Shown one piece after another: positions 7,217-13,774 of a stretch of DNA of 14,312 nt (positions are counted from its first letter, which is position 1; the number at the start of each line of letters is the position of its first letter). The position numbers were made by a program, and so were the translations under genes. Source of the DNA: VGCC01 sp964495555 (GTDB lineage Bacteria; Actinomycetota; Actinomycetes; S36-B12). The DNA is taken from NCBI GenBank assembly GCA_964495555.1, contig CAZBWA010000046.1, positions 1-14,312 of the forward strand, written 5' to 3'. Under the pieces are notes generated by a model, which ran no database searches, was not told where the DNA came from, and saw nothing but the letters and a program-made list of their open reading frames with translations.

Positions 7217-7684
7217 TCAGTCGTTGATCGGGTTGTCGATCGTCCAGCTCGAGGTCTGTGCCATCGCCGGCCCCTGATTCTTGAATGTCCCGGTCACCTG
7301 GCTGAACGTGTTGACGAAGGTGCCGAAGCCGGGTCCCGATGCCGAGCCGCCCAGGGTGATCTTCGTCTTGGGATAGGTGTAGACGTTGCCCGCACTGCAG
7401 TTCGGCACGCAGGTGTTGTAGTACAGCGTGCCGACTCCGGTGGCACCGTTCATGTCCCACGACGACCAGCGGATCTTCCCGAAGTAGACGCCGCCGTCTC
7501 CGCATGCAAAGACGATCTCTTTGGGCTTGTAGTCCAGATTGCCCTGGCAGTCCACGATGTAGGTCTTGCCGGGGTCGGGCTTCTCGGCTGCCGATGCGGC
7601 GGGCGCGGCGGCCCCCATGCTCAGGGTCGCCAGGCCCATAGCGCCGGCGGCGAGAACTCCGATACGCGAATGACGACGATTCAT
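7217..7684 (-). CDS. Small secreted protein with four cysteines, function unknown
   Basis: 155 aa. The ATG at 7684-7682 has GGAGGAG upstream at a good distance; a longer frame reaching 8047 is shadow inside the epimerase gene. Residues 1-32 form a Sec signal peptide (MNRRHSRIG, hydrophobic core, then an Ala-rich end with ASA before a likely cut near 32/33). The mature part of about 120 aa holds Cys46, Cys61, Cys92 and Cys96, probably two disulfides. The pattern FACGDGG, then IRWSSW, then NTCVPNCSAG resembles a group of short exported proteins common in mycobacteria and streptomycetes that I know only as uncharacterised. It has no transporter or enzyme motif. It lies 77 bp after the epimerase on the same strand, with its own ribosome site, and converges on the polyol operon. 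Membership in the sugar operon is uncertain. Confidence 0.85.
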   Translation of the reverse strand: MNRRHSRIGVLAAGAMGLATLSMGAAAPAASAAEKPDPGKTYIVDCQGNLDYKPKEIVFACGDGGVYFGKIRWSSWDMNGATGVGTLYYNTCVPNCSAGNVYTYPKTKITLGGSASGPGFGTFVNTFSQVTGTFKNQGPAMAQTSSWTIDNPIND

Positions 7685-7751
7685 GACTCTCCTCCGGTCG
7701 GGTCTTGAGGCTACGAGGCCAGCACCCGGTCGGACGTCCGGCGCACCGGGA

Positions 7752-7773
7752 GGGTTCCCGACTAGCGGGACCC
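7752..7773 (-). terminator. Candidate hairpin at the end of the epimerase gene
   Basis: GGGTTCCCG (7752-7760) faces CGGGACCC (7766-7773) around a 5-nt loop, with one unpaired T. The loop contains the epimerase stop codon. It could terminate or pause the minus-strand transporter/epimerase transcript before the secreted-protein gene. No T-run follows, so the call is weak. Confidence 0.3.
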
Positions 7774-8640
7774 TCGGGTGGCTCGTGCCCGCTCCATCCC
7801 GGAGGAGATGAACTCCCGGGCCGAGACGGCCAGGTCCATGCCATCGGTCCAGAGGTTCCGCCAGACGGCCAAGGTGTTGGACAACTGCGGATCGACGACA
7901 GCGGAGGAGAAGGATTCGAAGGTCAGCGGGCCGGTGTAGTCGATGTCGGCCAGGGCGCCGAAGAACTGGTCGAAGTCGATGGTGCCGGTACCGAGGTATC
8001 CGCGGTTCGACTCGCCCACGTGCACGTATCCGAGTCGATCCCCGCACAGCAGGATGGGCTTCCGGAACCCATCCTCCTCGATGTTCATGTGATACACGTC
8101 AGCGTGCACCACCACATTCGGCTCGTCGACGATGTCCATGTACTCCAGGGTCTCCTGGACCGTGTTCAACAGGTTGCTCTCGTAGCGGTTGACGAATTCC
8201 AGCCCGATGGTGATGTTGTCTTTTGCGGCCTCCTGGGCGAGTTCCTTGATGACCGCTGCGCTGTTCCGCCGTGCTTTGTCTGTCGTCGGTCCCGGGTACT
8301 TGGCCAATGCTCCGAACAACACGCCACCGAGGTAGGTCGATCCTGCACCGCGGGCCACTTCCAGTGCCTGCATCAGCGTGGTGCGTCCGGCGGCGACCCG
8401 GGCCGGATCGTCCGAGTTGATGTCCGTCTCGAGTGTCAGCCCCAGGGAGAACCCCGCCTTGATGCCGTGGGCCTCCAGGCGTGCCCGGGTGTCTGCGACG
8501 TCGATGCGCGAGGGATCGAGCGCCGGGATCTCGATCAGGTCGAACCCGGCGGCCTTCGTCGAGGAGATGGCCGCCTCCGCGTCATCGGGAGACCAACTGC
8601 CCGTCCACACGAGCGCGTGGACTCCGAGGGGGTTGTTCAT
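7762..8640 (-). CDS. D-tagatose/D-allulose 3-epimerase-like sugar epimerase (TIM barrel)
   Basis: 292 aa, the usual size of ketose 3-epimerases. The metal and catalytic residues are all visible: Glu148 (IGLEFVNRYESN), Asp181 (VVHADVYHMNIEED), His207 (YVHVGESNRG) and Glu242 (LTFESF), plus the conserved Arg213. Each is four positions before its counterpart in Pseudomonas cichorii D-tagatose 3-epimerase (152, 185, 211, 246, 217). These enzymes interconvert free ketoses at C3, for example D-fructose/D-allulose or D-tagatose/D-sorbose, with Mn2+ or Co2+. The ATG at 8640 has GGAAGGAAG upstream. It starts 18 bp after the ATPase gene, so it is probably the last gene of the importer operon and acts on the imported sugar. 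Related xylose-isomerase-like proteins in inositol pathways are the main alternative; the NRYESN and HMNIEED segments favour the ketose 3-epimerase group. Confidence 0.85.
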   Translation of the reverse strand: MNNPLGVHALVWTGSWSPDDAEAAISSTKAAGFDLIEIPALDPSRIDVADTRARLEAHGIKAGFSLGLTLETDINSDDPARVAAGRTTLMQALEVARGAGSTYLGGVLFGALAKYPGPTTDKARRNSAAVIKELAQEAAKDNITIGLEFVNRYESNLLNTVQETLEYMDIVDEPNVVVHADVYHMNIEEDGFRKPILLCGDRLGYVHVGESNRGYLGTGTIDFDQFFGALADIDYTGPLTFESFSSAVVDPQLSNTLAVWRNLWTDGMDLAVSAREFISSGMERARATRGSR

Positions 8641-8658
8641 CTGCTCTTCCTTCCCGTC

Positions 8659-9432
8659 TCAGGAGCGCGGCGCGTTGGCCGCGCCGGTAATGAGGGCCAC
8701 GAGTTCGTCGCCGTTGGTGTCTGCGGACCGCAATCCCGCGATCAGGCTGCCCTGGCGCATGACCCAGATCTGCTCGGACAGTCGCAGAACCTGATCGAAG
8801 TTGTGGCTGATGACGATGACAGCCAGGCCCTTGGACTTCAGTCGCTGGATCAACTCCTCCACCTTGGCGGTCTCGCGGACGCCGAGTGCCGCGGTGGGCT
8901 CGTCCATGATCACCACACGACTGGACCAGCCTGCGGCACGGCAGATAGCGACGGCTTGGCGCTGCCCGCCGGAGAGCCCCCTGATCCGCGCCTTCACGCT
9001 CGGGATGTACACGTCGAGCTCCGACATCATGCGGTCGGCCTCGCTGCGCATCGCCCTCTTGTTCATGAATCGGAAAGGTGGGAAGCCCACCGTCTGCTCC
9101 CGGTTCAGGAACATGTTCTGCCAGATCGCGAGGTCCTCGATCAGGCCCAGGGTCTGGTAGACGGTCTCAATGCCTGCCTGGCGAGCAGCCTCGGGGGAAT
9201 GGAAGTCCACGCGCTCGCCGAAGAGCTCGACCGACCCTGAGTCGGCCTTGTCGACGCCGGCGATGATCTTGATCAGGGTGGACTTGCCGGCTCCGTTGTC
9301 GCCGATGATGGCGGTGACCTCGCCGGCGCGGGCGGTGATCGAGACACCTCGCAGTGCCTGGACCGACCCGAAACTCTTGACGATGTCCTTCGTCTCGACG
9401 GCGATCACACCGGTCTCCACGGCCGCGGTCAT
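8659..9432 (-). CDS. ABC transporter ATP-binding protein, CUT2 single-domain (FrcA-like)
   Basis: 257 aa with one complete nucleotide-binding domain: Walker A GDNGAGKST (44-52), Q-loop Gln93, signature LSGGQRQ (153-159), Walker B VVIMDE (173-178) with catalytic Glu178, and switch His210. RbsA/XylG-type proteins of CUT2 importers usually carry two such domains in about 500 aa. The single-domain form resembles FrcA of rhizobial fructose importers and would work as a homodimer. Its start overlaps the permease stop by 4 bp. It powers import through the adjacent permease. It is unlikely to serve the CUT1 polyol permeases, whose ATPases are MalK/MsmK-like with a C-terminal regulatory domain that is absent here. 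Confidence 0.93.
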   Translation of the reverse strand: MTAAVETGVIAVETKDIVKSFGSVQALRGVSITARAGEVTAIIGDNGAGKSTLIKIIAGVDKADSGSVELFGERVDFHSPEAARQAGIETVYQTLGLIEDLAIWQNMFLNREQTVGFPPFRFMNKRAMRSEADRMMSELDVYIPSVKARIRGLSGGQRQAVAICRAAGWSSRVVIMDEPTAALGVRETAKVEELIQRLKSKGLAVIVISHNFDQVLRLSEQIWVMRQGSLIAGLRSADTNGDELVALITGAANAPRS

Positions 9433-10442
9433 TTCGCTGTCCTGACGAGCGCGGCGGAGACCATCACGATCAAGCCGATCGCAATGAACTGGTAGTACTG
9501 GGGAACCCCGGCGACGATCAACCCATTGATGATCATGGTGAGCAGAATCGCGCCGATGAAGGGGCCGATCATGTTGCCGCGACCCCCGAAGAGCGACACG
9601 CCACCGAGGACCACGGCGGCGACGGAGTTCAGGAGCAACGACGTGTTCATGGCCGGTTCGGCCGCTCCGATTCGTGAGATCAGGACGACGGAGGCGATAC
9701 CCGCCGACAGGCCGGAGATCGCGTACACCGAGATCTTCATGGCCTTGGTCTTCACGCCGAGTGCTCGCGCGGTATCGGGGTTGCCACCCGTGGCGAGTAC
9801 GTGCGTTCCGAATCGCGTCTGAGTGAGGACCACCTGCGCGATGATCAACAGGCCGATGGCCAGGATCATCATGTAGGGGATCACCCAGATCTTGCCGAGT
9901 GCGAAAGACGCGAGTTGTTCCGAGATCACCTGCACGGGCGTGGCATTGGAGATGACCAGGGCCACACCCTGGGCGAGGCTCAACATGCCCAGGGTGACGA
10001 TGAAGTCGTTGATCTTGAATTGCGCGATGATGACGCCGTTCACGCTGCCAGCCAGCAGGCCCACGAGCACGGCGACGCCAATGCAGATGAACAGCGGCTG
10101 ACCCGCAGCGAACATGGTGCCGAAGCTGACTGCGGAGAGCGTCACGATCGCCGCATTCGAGAGGTCGATCCCGGCTGTCATCACGACGAAGGCCTGGCCG
10201 AGGGCAAGGATCGCGGGGACGGTGGACGCGGTGAGGATCGTGTTGATGTTGTACGCGGTGATGAAGTTCTCGCGCTCGAGTGACCAGAAGACGGCCGTGG
10301 CGATGGCCAGCGCGAACACGACCGTCCAGTCCGCCCAGAAGTAGGGACTCTTCAGGGTGTAGGCGGTCCGTTGAGAGAACGAAGGGGAATCGGGGGCCGC
10401 CATGATGGCGGCCCCCGAGCCCTTCAGATCAGGCATCTGCAC
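9429..10442 (-). CDS. Sugar ABC transporter permease, CUT2 RbsC/FrcC-type
   Basis: 337 aa from a GTG at 10442-10440 with AAGGA six nt upstream. In-frame ATGs at codons 3 and 14 are possible starts with worse spacing. Eight or more hydrophobic segments begin near residue 39. Family landmarks are VVMTAGIDLS (86-95), KINDFIVTLGMLSLAQG (143-159), TGGNPDTARALGV (218-230), which is the loop that contacts the ATPase, and GGRGNMIGPFIGA (286-298). The family imports pentoses, hexoses and related sugars with a periplasmic-binding-protein partner such as the gene upstream. A strong palindrome lies within codons 9-17. The stop overlaps the ATPase start. Confidence 0.92.
   Translation of the reverse strand: MQMPDLKGSGAAIMAAPDSPSFSQRTAYTLKSPYFWADWTVVFALAIATAVFWSLERENFITAYNINTILTASTVPAILALGQAFVVMTAGIDLSNAAIVTLSAVSFGTMFAAGQPLFICIGVAVLVGLLAGSVNGVIIAQFKINDFIVTLGMLSLAQGVALVISNATPVQVISEQLASFALGKIWVIPYMMILAIGLLIIAQVVLTQTRFGTHVLATGGNPDTARALGVKTKAMKISVYAISGLSAGIASVVLISRIGAAEPAMNTSLLLNSVAAVVLGGVSLFGGRGNMIGPFIGAILLTMIINGLIVAGVPQYYQFIAIGLIVMVSAALVRTAK
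10392..10416 (-). promoter_or_regulatory. GC-rich palindrome over the first codons of the CUT2 permease
   Basis: A perfect 12-bp inverted repeat (10392-10403 with 10405-10416) flanks a single central base. As RNA it gives an 11-bp, mostly G-C stem with a 3-nt loop. It overlaps codons 9-17 of the permease, or the ribosome-binding zone if the ATG at codon 14 were used. A weaker hairpin, CACCTG/CAGGTG with a 4-nt loop, is at 10468-10483 in the gap before it. Together they may lower permease expression relative to the binding protein. The inverted repeat is directly visible; its function is inferred. Confidence 0.6.
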
Positions 10443-10497
10443 TGCAGTTCCTTCTCTGTCGACAATGCACCTGGGGGCAGGTGATCGTCAATTTCTA

Positions 10498-11592
10498 CTA
10501 CTTCTGGATCTGTGCGGGGAAGGGATTGTCGTACTCGCCCGGAGGCTTCGGGAAATTGCTGATGGCCTCTGCCACGTTGTCCGCGGACACCACAACGGCC
10601 GGTGACTCCACGAACTCGGTCACAGTGCCGCCCTGCGCAGCGACGATGCACGCCTCCACGCCGAGCTTGCCCATCACCCACGGGTACTGGGATACGGAAC
10701 CCGTGACCTTGCCGGCCTCGATGTCGGCGAGGATCGGCTCGATGCCGTCCACACCCATCACCTTGATGTCCTTGCCGGACTCGGCCACGGCCTGGGCGAT
10801 GCCCTGGGCCATGGTGTCGTTCGCGGCGAAGATCGCGGTCATGTTGGGGTTGTCGGCGATCATGGCCTTGGCGGCATCGAGCGCCTTCGCGGTATCCCAG
10901 TCGGCGTTCACCGGGCCGACGAAGGTGGCGCCTGCGGCGCCTTCCTTGAAGCCGTCGATACGGGCGGCGCTGGTGACGTTACCGGCGAGTCCCGCGATCA
11001 GGCCGATGGTCGCACCATCGCCCACGATTTCGACCATCTTCTGACCACCCTTGACACCAGCCTGGTAGTTGTCGGTGCCCACGAACGCGGTCACCTTGCC
11101 ACCGGCGGCAGCCAGACCATCAGCGTCGACGGGCGAGTCGATGTTGACGATCGGGACACCGGCCTGCGACACACGGCCGAGGCTCTGGTTGAGGTTGTTG
11201 GAGCTGATCGGAATGACGACGAAGCAGTCGTAGTCCTGTCCGGCGAGGGTGTCGACCTTGTTGGCCTGACCCACCTCATCGTTGAGTGACGGCGCGTACT
11301 CGACCGTGAGGTCGACGCCGTACTCGGCTGCTGCGTCCTTCATGCCCTGGGCGATCGTTCCGAAGAACGGGTTCGCCTCGTCCTTGATGACTGCCGCGAC
11401 GCGGATGTCCGAGAGGGCTGTCCCCGCGGGGGCCTCCTCGGCGGCCGCGGTTTCTTCGGCAGCAGCGGTCTCTTCGGCGGCAGCGGTTTCCTCTGTTGCT
11501 GCCTCCTCAGAGCTGGACGAACAAGCGCTCAGGACGAGCGCACCCGCGGCTACTGCGGCGAGCAGAGCTGCGGCGCGTGGTCGACGAGCCAT
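10498..11592 (-). CDS. Sugar ABC transporter substrate-binding lipoprotein, CUT2 RbsB-like
   Basis: 364 aa. The signal MARRPRAAALLAAVAAG leads to lipobox LSAC with Cys24. Residues 25-58 are an Ala/Glu/Thr tether with a hexapeptide repeat. The domain from about residue 63 (IRVAAVIKDEANPFFGTIAQ) is the periplasmic-binding-protein-like fold of ribose/galactose/allose binding proteins. The NPFF segment near 74-77 usually contacts the sugar, and later features are CFVVIPISSNN, FVGTDNYQAG, FAANDTMAQGIAQA and VMGVDGI. ATG at 11592 has AAGGAGGA four nt upstream. It is the first gene of the minus-strand operon, directly behind the operator-like palindrome. Ribose, fructose, allulose or xylitol-type ligands are all possible; the epimerase in the operon favours a ketose. 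Confidence 0.92.
   Translation of the reverse strand: MARRPRAAALLAAVAAGALVLSACSSSSEEAATEETAAAEETAAAEETAAAEEAPAGTALSDIRVAAVIKDEANPFFGTIAQGMKDAAAEYGVDLTVEYAPSLNDEVGQANKVDTLAGQDYDCFVVIPISSNNLNQSLGRVSQAGVPIVNIDSPVDADGLAAAGGKVTAFVGTDNYQAGVKGGQKMVEIVGDGATIGLIAGLAGNVTSAARIDGFKEGAAGATFVGPVNADWDTAKALDAAKAMIADNPNMTAIFAANDTMAQGIAQAVAESGKDIKVMGVDGIEPILADIEAGKVTGSVSQYPWVMGKLGVEACIVAAQGGTVTEFVESPAVVVSADNVAEAISNFPKPPGEYDNPFPAQIQK
11434..11493 (-). repeat. 18-bp tandem repeat coding an EETAAA tether
   Basis: Residues 34-53 of the binding protein are three EETAAA hexapeptides plus a final EE, encoded by imperfect 18-bp tandem copies. It follows the lipidated cysteine and probably acts as a flexible acidic spacer between membrane anchor and sugar-binding domain. 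Such repeats can change copy number by slippage without shifting frame. Confidence 0.8.
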
Positions 11593-11602
11593 AGATCCTC
11601 CT

Positions 11603-11637
11603 TGACATGACGACTTATGTCAGAATTTGACATAAGT
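11603..11637. promoter_or_regulatory. Operator-like palindrome with a third half-site, probable ROK target
   Basis: ACTTATGTCA (11613-11622) and TGACATAAGT (11628-11637) are a perfect 10-bp inverted repeat with a 5-nt spacer. A further TGACAT (11603-11608) lies in direct orientation to the right arm and inverted to the left arm, so three half-sites occupy 31 bp. The cluster sits just upstream of the binding-protein ribosome site and in the divergent gap in front of the ROK gene. A consensus -35 box TTGACA on the plus strand (11627-11632) overlaps the right arm, although its -10 is poor (CATTAG at 11652-11657, 19-nt spacing). Repression of both directions by the ROK protein is the natural reading. 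Confidence 0.75.
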
Positions 11638-11779
11638 TACGGTAATATCCACATTAGTAGCGGACGCACGATCGCGACAGTGAGTCCGCGGTAACGAAGT
11701 GATCACGAATGCTCGGGGGCAGTGTCACCGCAGGGGGACGCGAGATCGGAATCTGGACCGAGAAGAGGAGTGGGCCACA

Positions 11780-12982
11780 GTGGACATCCCGGGCGAGCGC
11801 GCATCTGCGATCTTGCAGGAGCTCCGCCGCCGCCGCAGCCCAGTGAGCCGGTCGGAACTCGCAGCGTCCCTCGGCGTGGCCCGTGCCACCCTCTCGGAGG
11901 CCCTCACCACGCTCGACGAGCTCGGCCTCGTCTCCGGAGACGCGGTGTCGCAATCCTCGGGGGGACGCCCCCCGCAGACGTTCACGCTCAACCCGAGTGC
12001 GGGTTTCGTGGGTGTCATCGACGTGGGAGGAAGTCGTACCCGGGTCGGAATGGCGAATCTGTCCGGAGTGATCCTCGAGGATTCTCTGCTCGTCATCCCT
12101 GTCGATTCCGGCCCCGAGGACATCATGGGGTGGGCAGCAACGGAGCTCGAGCGCATGTTCGCGGCGCATGTACCGGCGTGGAAGTCCGGGGGCCGGTCAC
12201 GCATCGCGATCGTCGCAGGCCTGCCCGGACCGGTGGACTTCACCACCGGGTCGGTTGTGAGCCCGCCCATCATGCGCACATGGCAGGGCTTCGACACCCG
12301 CCACTTCCTGACGTGCAGGTTCGATGCACCGATCGTCATCGACAACGACGTCAACCTCATCGCACTCGCCGAGCAGCGTCTATCCCACCAGAAGTCCGCC
12401 GTGCTCCTGGTCATCAAGTTGGGAACCGGCGTCGGCGGTGGCCTGGTCATCAATGGCCAGGTCCTCCGGGGCGCGCGCGGTGCTGCGGGGGACATCGGGC
12501 ATACGCAGAGTGCTCGCGCGCATGGTTCTCAGTGTCGCTGCGGTCACATCGGGTGCGTCGAGGCCGTTGCCGGTGGATGGGCCCTCGTGCAGGAGTTACA
12601 GGAGCGCGGGCTTGACGTGACGAACGTGTCCGACGTGGCGCGTCTGGTGCGTGACGGGGATCCCGTCGCGTCCTCCCATGTACGGGCGGCAGCGAAGGTG
12701 GTGGGTCAGGCGGTGGCTCAAGCGGTGAGTCTGCTGAACCCGGACACCGTGGTGATCTCGGGTGAAATGCTCGGTGCAGGTGACCAGGTGCTGTCCGCGA
12801 TCCGCGAAGGTGTGTACCAGTACTCGTTGCCCTTGGCTACCTACGATCTGAACTTGGTGCCGAGCACGTTGGGATCGCGCGTGGGCCTCAAGGGGGGCGC
12901 CCAGTTAGGGATCGATGTCCTTCTGGGCCAGGCTGATCTACCGCAACTGCACGACCTCGTCGAATCGCGCGTCAGCGCATGA
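11780..12982 (+). CDS. ROK-family transcriptional repressor
   Basis: 400 aa from the GTG at 11780, preceded by GAGGAG at 9 nt. A longer frame from 11699 has no good ribosome site and adds a non-conserved 27-residue lead. The winged helix-turn-helix is at about 9-65 (SRSELAASLGVARATLSEAL, wing ending SGGRPP). The sugar-binding ROK domain follows: DVGGSRTR phosphate loop (81-88), GLPGPVD (147-153), Asp190 in IDNDVN, GTGVGGG (215-221), and zinc ligands His241, Cys252, Cys254, Cys259 in the CxCGxxGC motif. The kinase-type ExGH motif reads DIGH here. Family members such as NagC, Mlc and XylR bind a sugar or sugar phosphate and release DNA. Its divergent position and the palindrome at 11613-11637 point to control of the CUT2 importer/epimerase operon and of itself. 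Confidence 0.92.
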   Translation: MDIPGERASAILQELRRRRSPVSRSELAASLGVARATLSEALTTLDELGLVSGDAVSQSSGGRPPQTFTLNPSAGFVGVIDVGGSRTRVGMANLSGVILEDSLLVIPVDSGPEDIMGWAATELERMFAAHVPAWKSGGRSRIAIVAGLPGPVDFTTGSVVSPPIMRTWQGFDTRHFLTCRFDAPIVIDNDVNLIALAEQRLSHQKSAVLLVIKLGTGVGGGLVINGQVLRGARGAAGDIGHTQSARAHGSQCRCGHIGCVEAVAGGWALVQELQERGLDVTNVSDVARLVRDGDPVASSHVRAAAKVVGQAVAQAVSLLNPDTVVISGEMLGAGDQVLSAIREGVYQYSLPLATYDLNLVPSTLGSRVGLKGGAQLGIDVLLGQADLPQLHDLVESRVSA

Positions 12983-13632
12983 CGCCACCGGCTCTCGTCA
13001 TCTTCGACCACGACGGCGTGCTCGTGGACTCAGAATCCATCGCCATGGCCGTCCTCGCCGACATCTCCTCAGGCTTCGGCTTCGAGATCACGCCCGATGA
13101 AGCCTTCAACCGCTACCTCGGCACGAGTTTCGACTACGTGGTGGAGGACCTCCGCAGTCAAGGAGCCACGATCGATCGCGACGCGCTGCACCGCCAGTTC
13201 CACGACGACCTCTTCGCCGGTTTCCGCGCGCGGCTCACCCCTATCCCTGGTATCCCGGAACTCCTGAGCCGACTCCAGGACGCGAACCAACCGATCGCCA
13301 TCGCTTCGAGTGGCAACTCCCAGCGCGTCAACCTCGGCATCACGTCAGCCGGCATCGATCACTTTTTCGCTGACTCCATCATCACCACCGCCGACGATGT
13401 GAGCCGAGGCAAACCCTTTCCCGACCTCTTCCTCACCACCGCCGAGCGCGCCCACGTCGATCCCGCGCACTGCATCGTGATCGAGGACAGCCCGTTCGGC
13501 GTCGAGGCGGCGCACGCCGCGGGTATGCGCGTCATCGGGTTCGCCCTCCAGACCCCGGCCACCACGCTCGCAGAGGCGGACTGGCTAATTGCCGACATGG
13601 CAGAAGCGCTACCCGTCCTCACGTCGGGCTGA
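12979..13632 (+). CDS. HAD-superfamily sugar-phosphate phosphatase or beta-phosphoglucomutase-like protein
   Basis: 217 aa, starting in a 4-bp ATGA overlap with the ROK gene, so co-expressed with it. HAD motifs are complete: motif I FDHDGVLVD with nucleophile Asp10 and acid/base Asp12, motif II Ser110/Ser111 (IASSGNSQR), motif III Lys145 (RGKPFPDLF), and motif IV Glu169-Asp170 (VIEDSPFGVEAA). The helical cap at about 17-85 is the small alpha type found in beta-phosphoglucomutase, YieH/YniC-like sugar phosphatases and phosphoglycolate phosphatases. It most likely removes phosphate from a sugar or polyol phosphate in the cytoplasm, perhaps clearing an accumulated intermediate. Phosphoglucomutase activity cannot be excluded. 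Substrate unknown. Confidence 0.9.
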   Translation: MTPPALVIFDHDGVLVDSESIAMAVLADISSGFGFEITPDEAFNRYLGTSFDYVVEDLRSQGATIDRDALHRQFHDDLFAGFRARLTPIPGIPELLSRLQDANQPIAIASSGNSQRVNLGITSAGIDHFFADSIITTADDVSRGKPFPDLFLTTAERAHVDPAHCIVIEDSPFGVEAAHAAGMRVIGFALQTPATTLAEADWLIADMAEALPVLTSG

Positions 13633-13636
13633 ATCC

Positions 13637-13661
13637 GGCCGGCTCTACCCCGTAGCCGGCC
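13637..13661 (+). terminator. Candidate terminator hairpin after the ROK-HAD operon
   Basis: GGCCGGCT (13637-13644) pairs perfectly with AGCCGGCC (13654-13661) around a 9-nt loop, starting 4 nt after the HAD stop codon. It is followed by TACTATCCCC, which is not a real T-run. Position and stem strength favour a terminator, while the weak tail leaves doubt. Confidence 0.5.
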
Positions 13662-13774
13662 TACTATCCCCATGTGAGCGTGCGCACCCGCATGATGAGT
13701 CGAGTCTCGATCGGCCTGGCTGTCGGCCGGTGTGCGGCGTGCTGAACGTCAGACCCAGGCGGAATGCTCACGTG

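Noticed and set aside
7217..8047. 276-codon version of the secreted protein
   Set aside because: The extra 121 residues overlap the epimerase gene in another frame. The ATG at 7684 has a strong ribosome site and begins a clean signal peptide.
7705..9240. Plus-strand open frame of 511 codons opposite the epimerase and ATPase
   Set aside because: The opposite strand carries two genes with complete catalytic motifs; this frame has no recognisable domain or signal.
9801..10283. 160-codon plus-strand frame opposite the CUT2 permease
   Set aside because: Antisense shadow of a permease with clear family motifs; its His/Asp/Glu-rich composition mirrors hydrophobic codons on the other strand.
11627..11657. 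Plus-strand promoter for the ROK gene built on TTGACA
   Set aside because: The -35 is perfect but no -10 is convincing at 16-18 nt; TAATAT is only 10 nt away and CATTAG is weak at 19 nt. The TTGACA is also part of the palindrome, so I report it only within the operator.
11699..11779. Upstream GTG start for the ROK regulator
   Set aside because: No good ribosome site, and the added 27 residues do not look like part of a winged-helix domain. The GTG at 11780 gives the normal 400-aa length.
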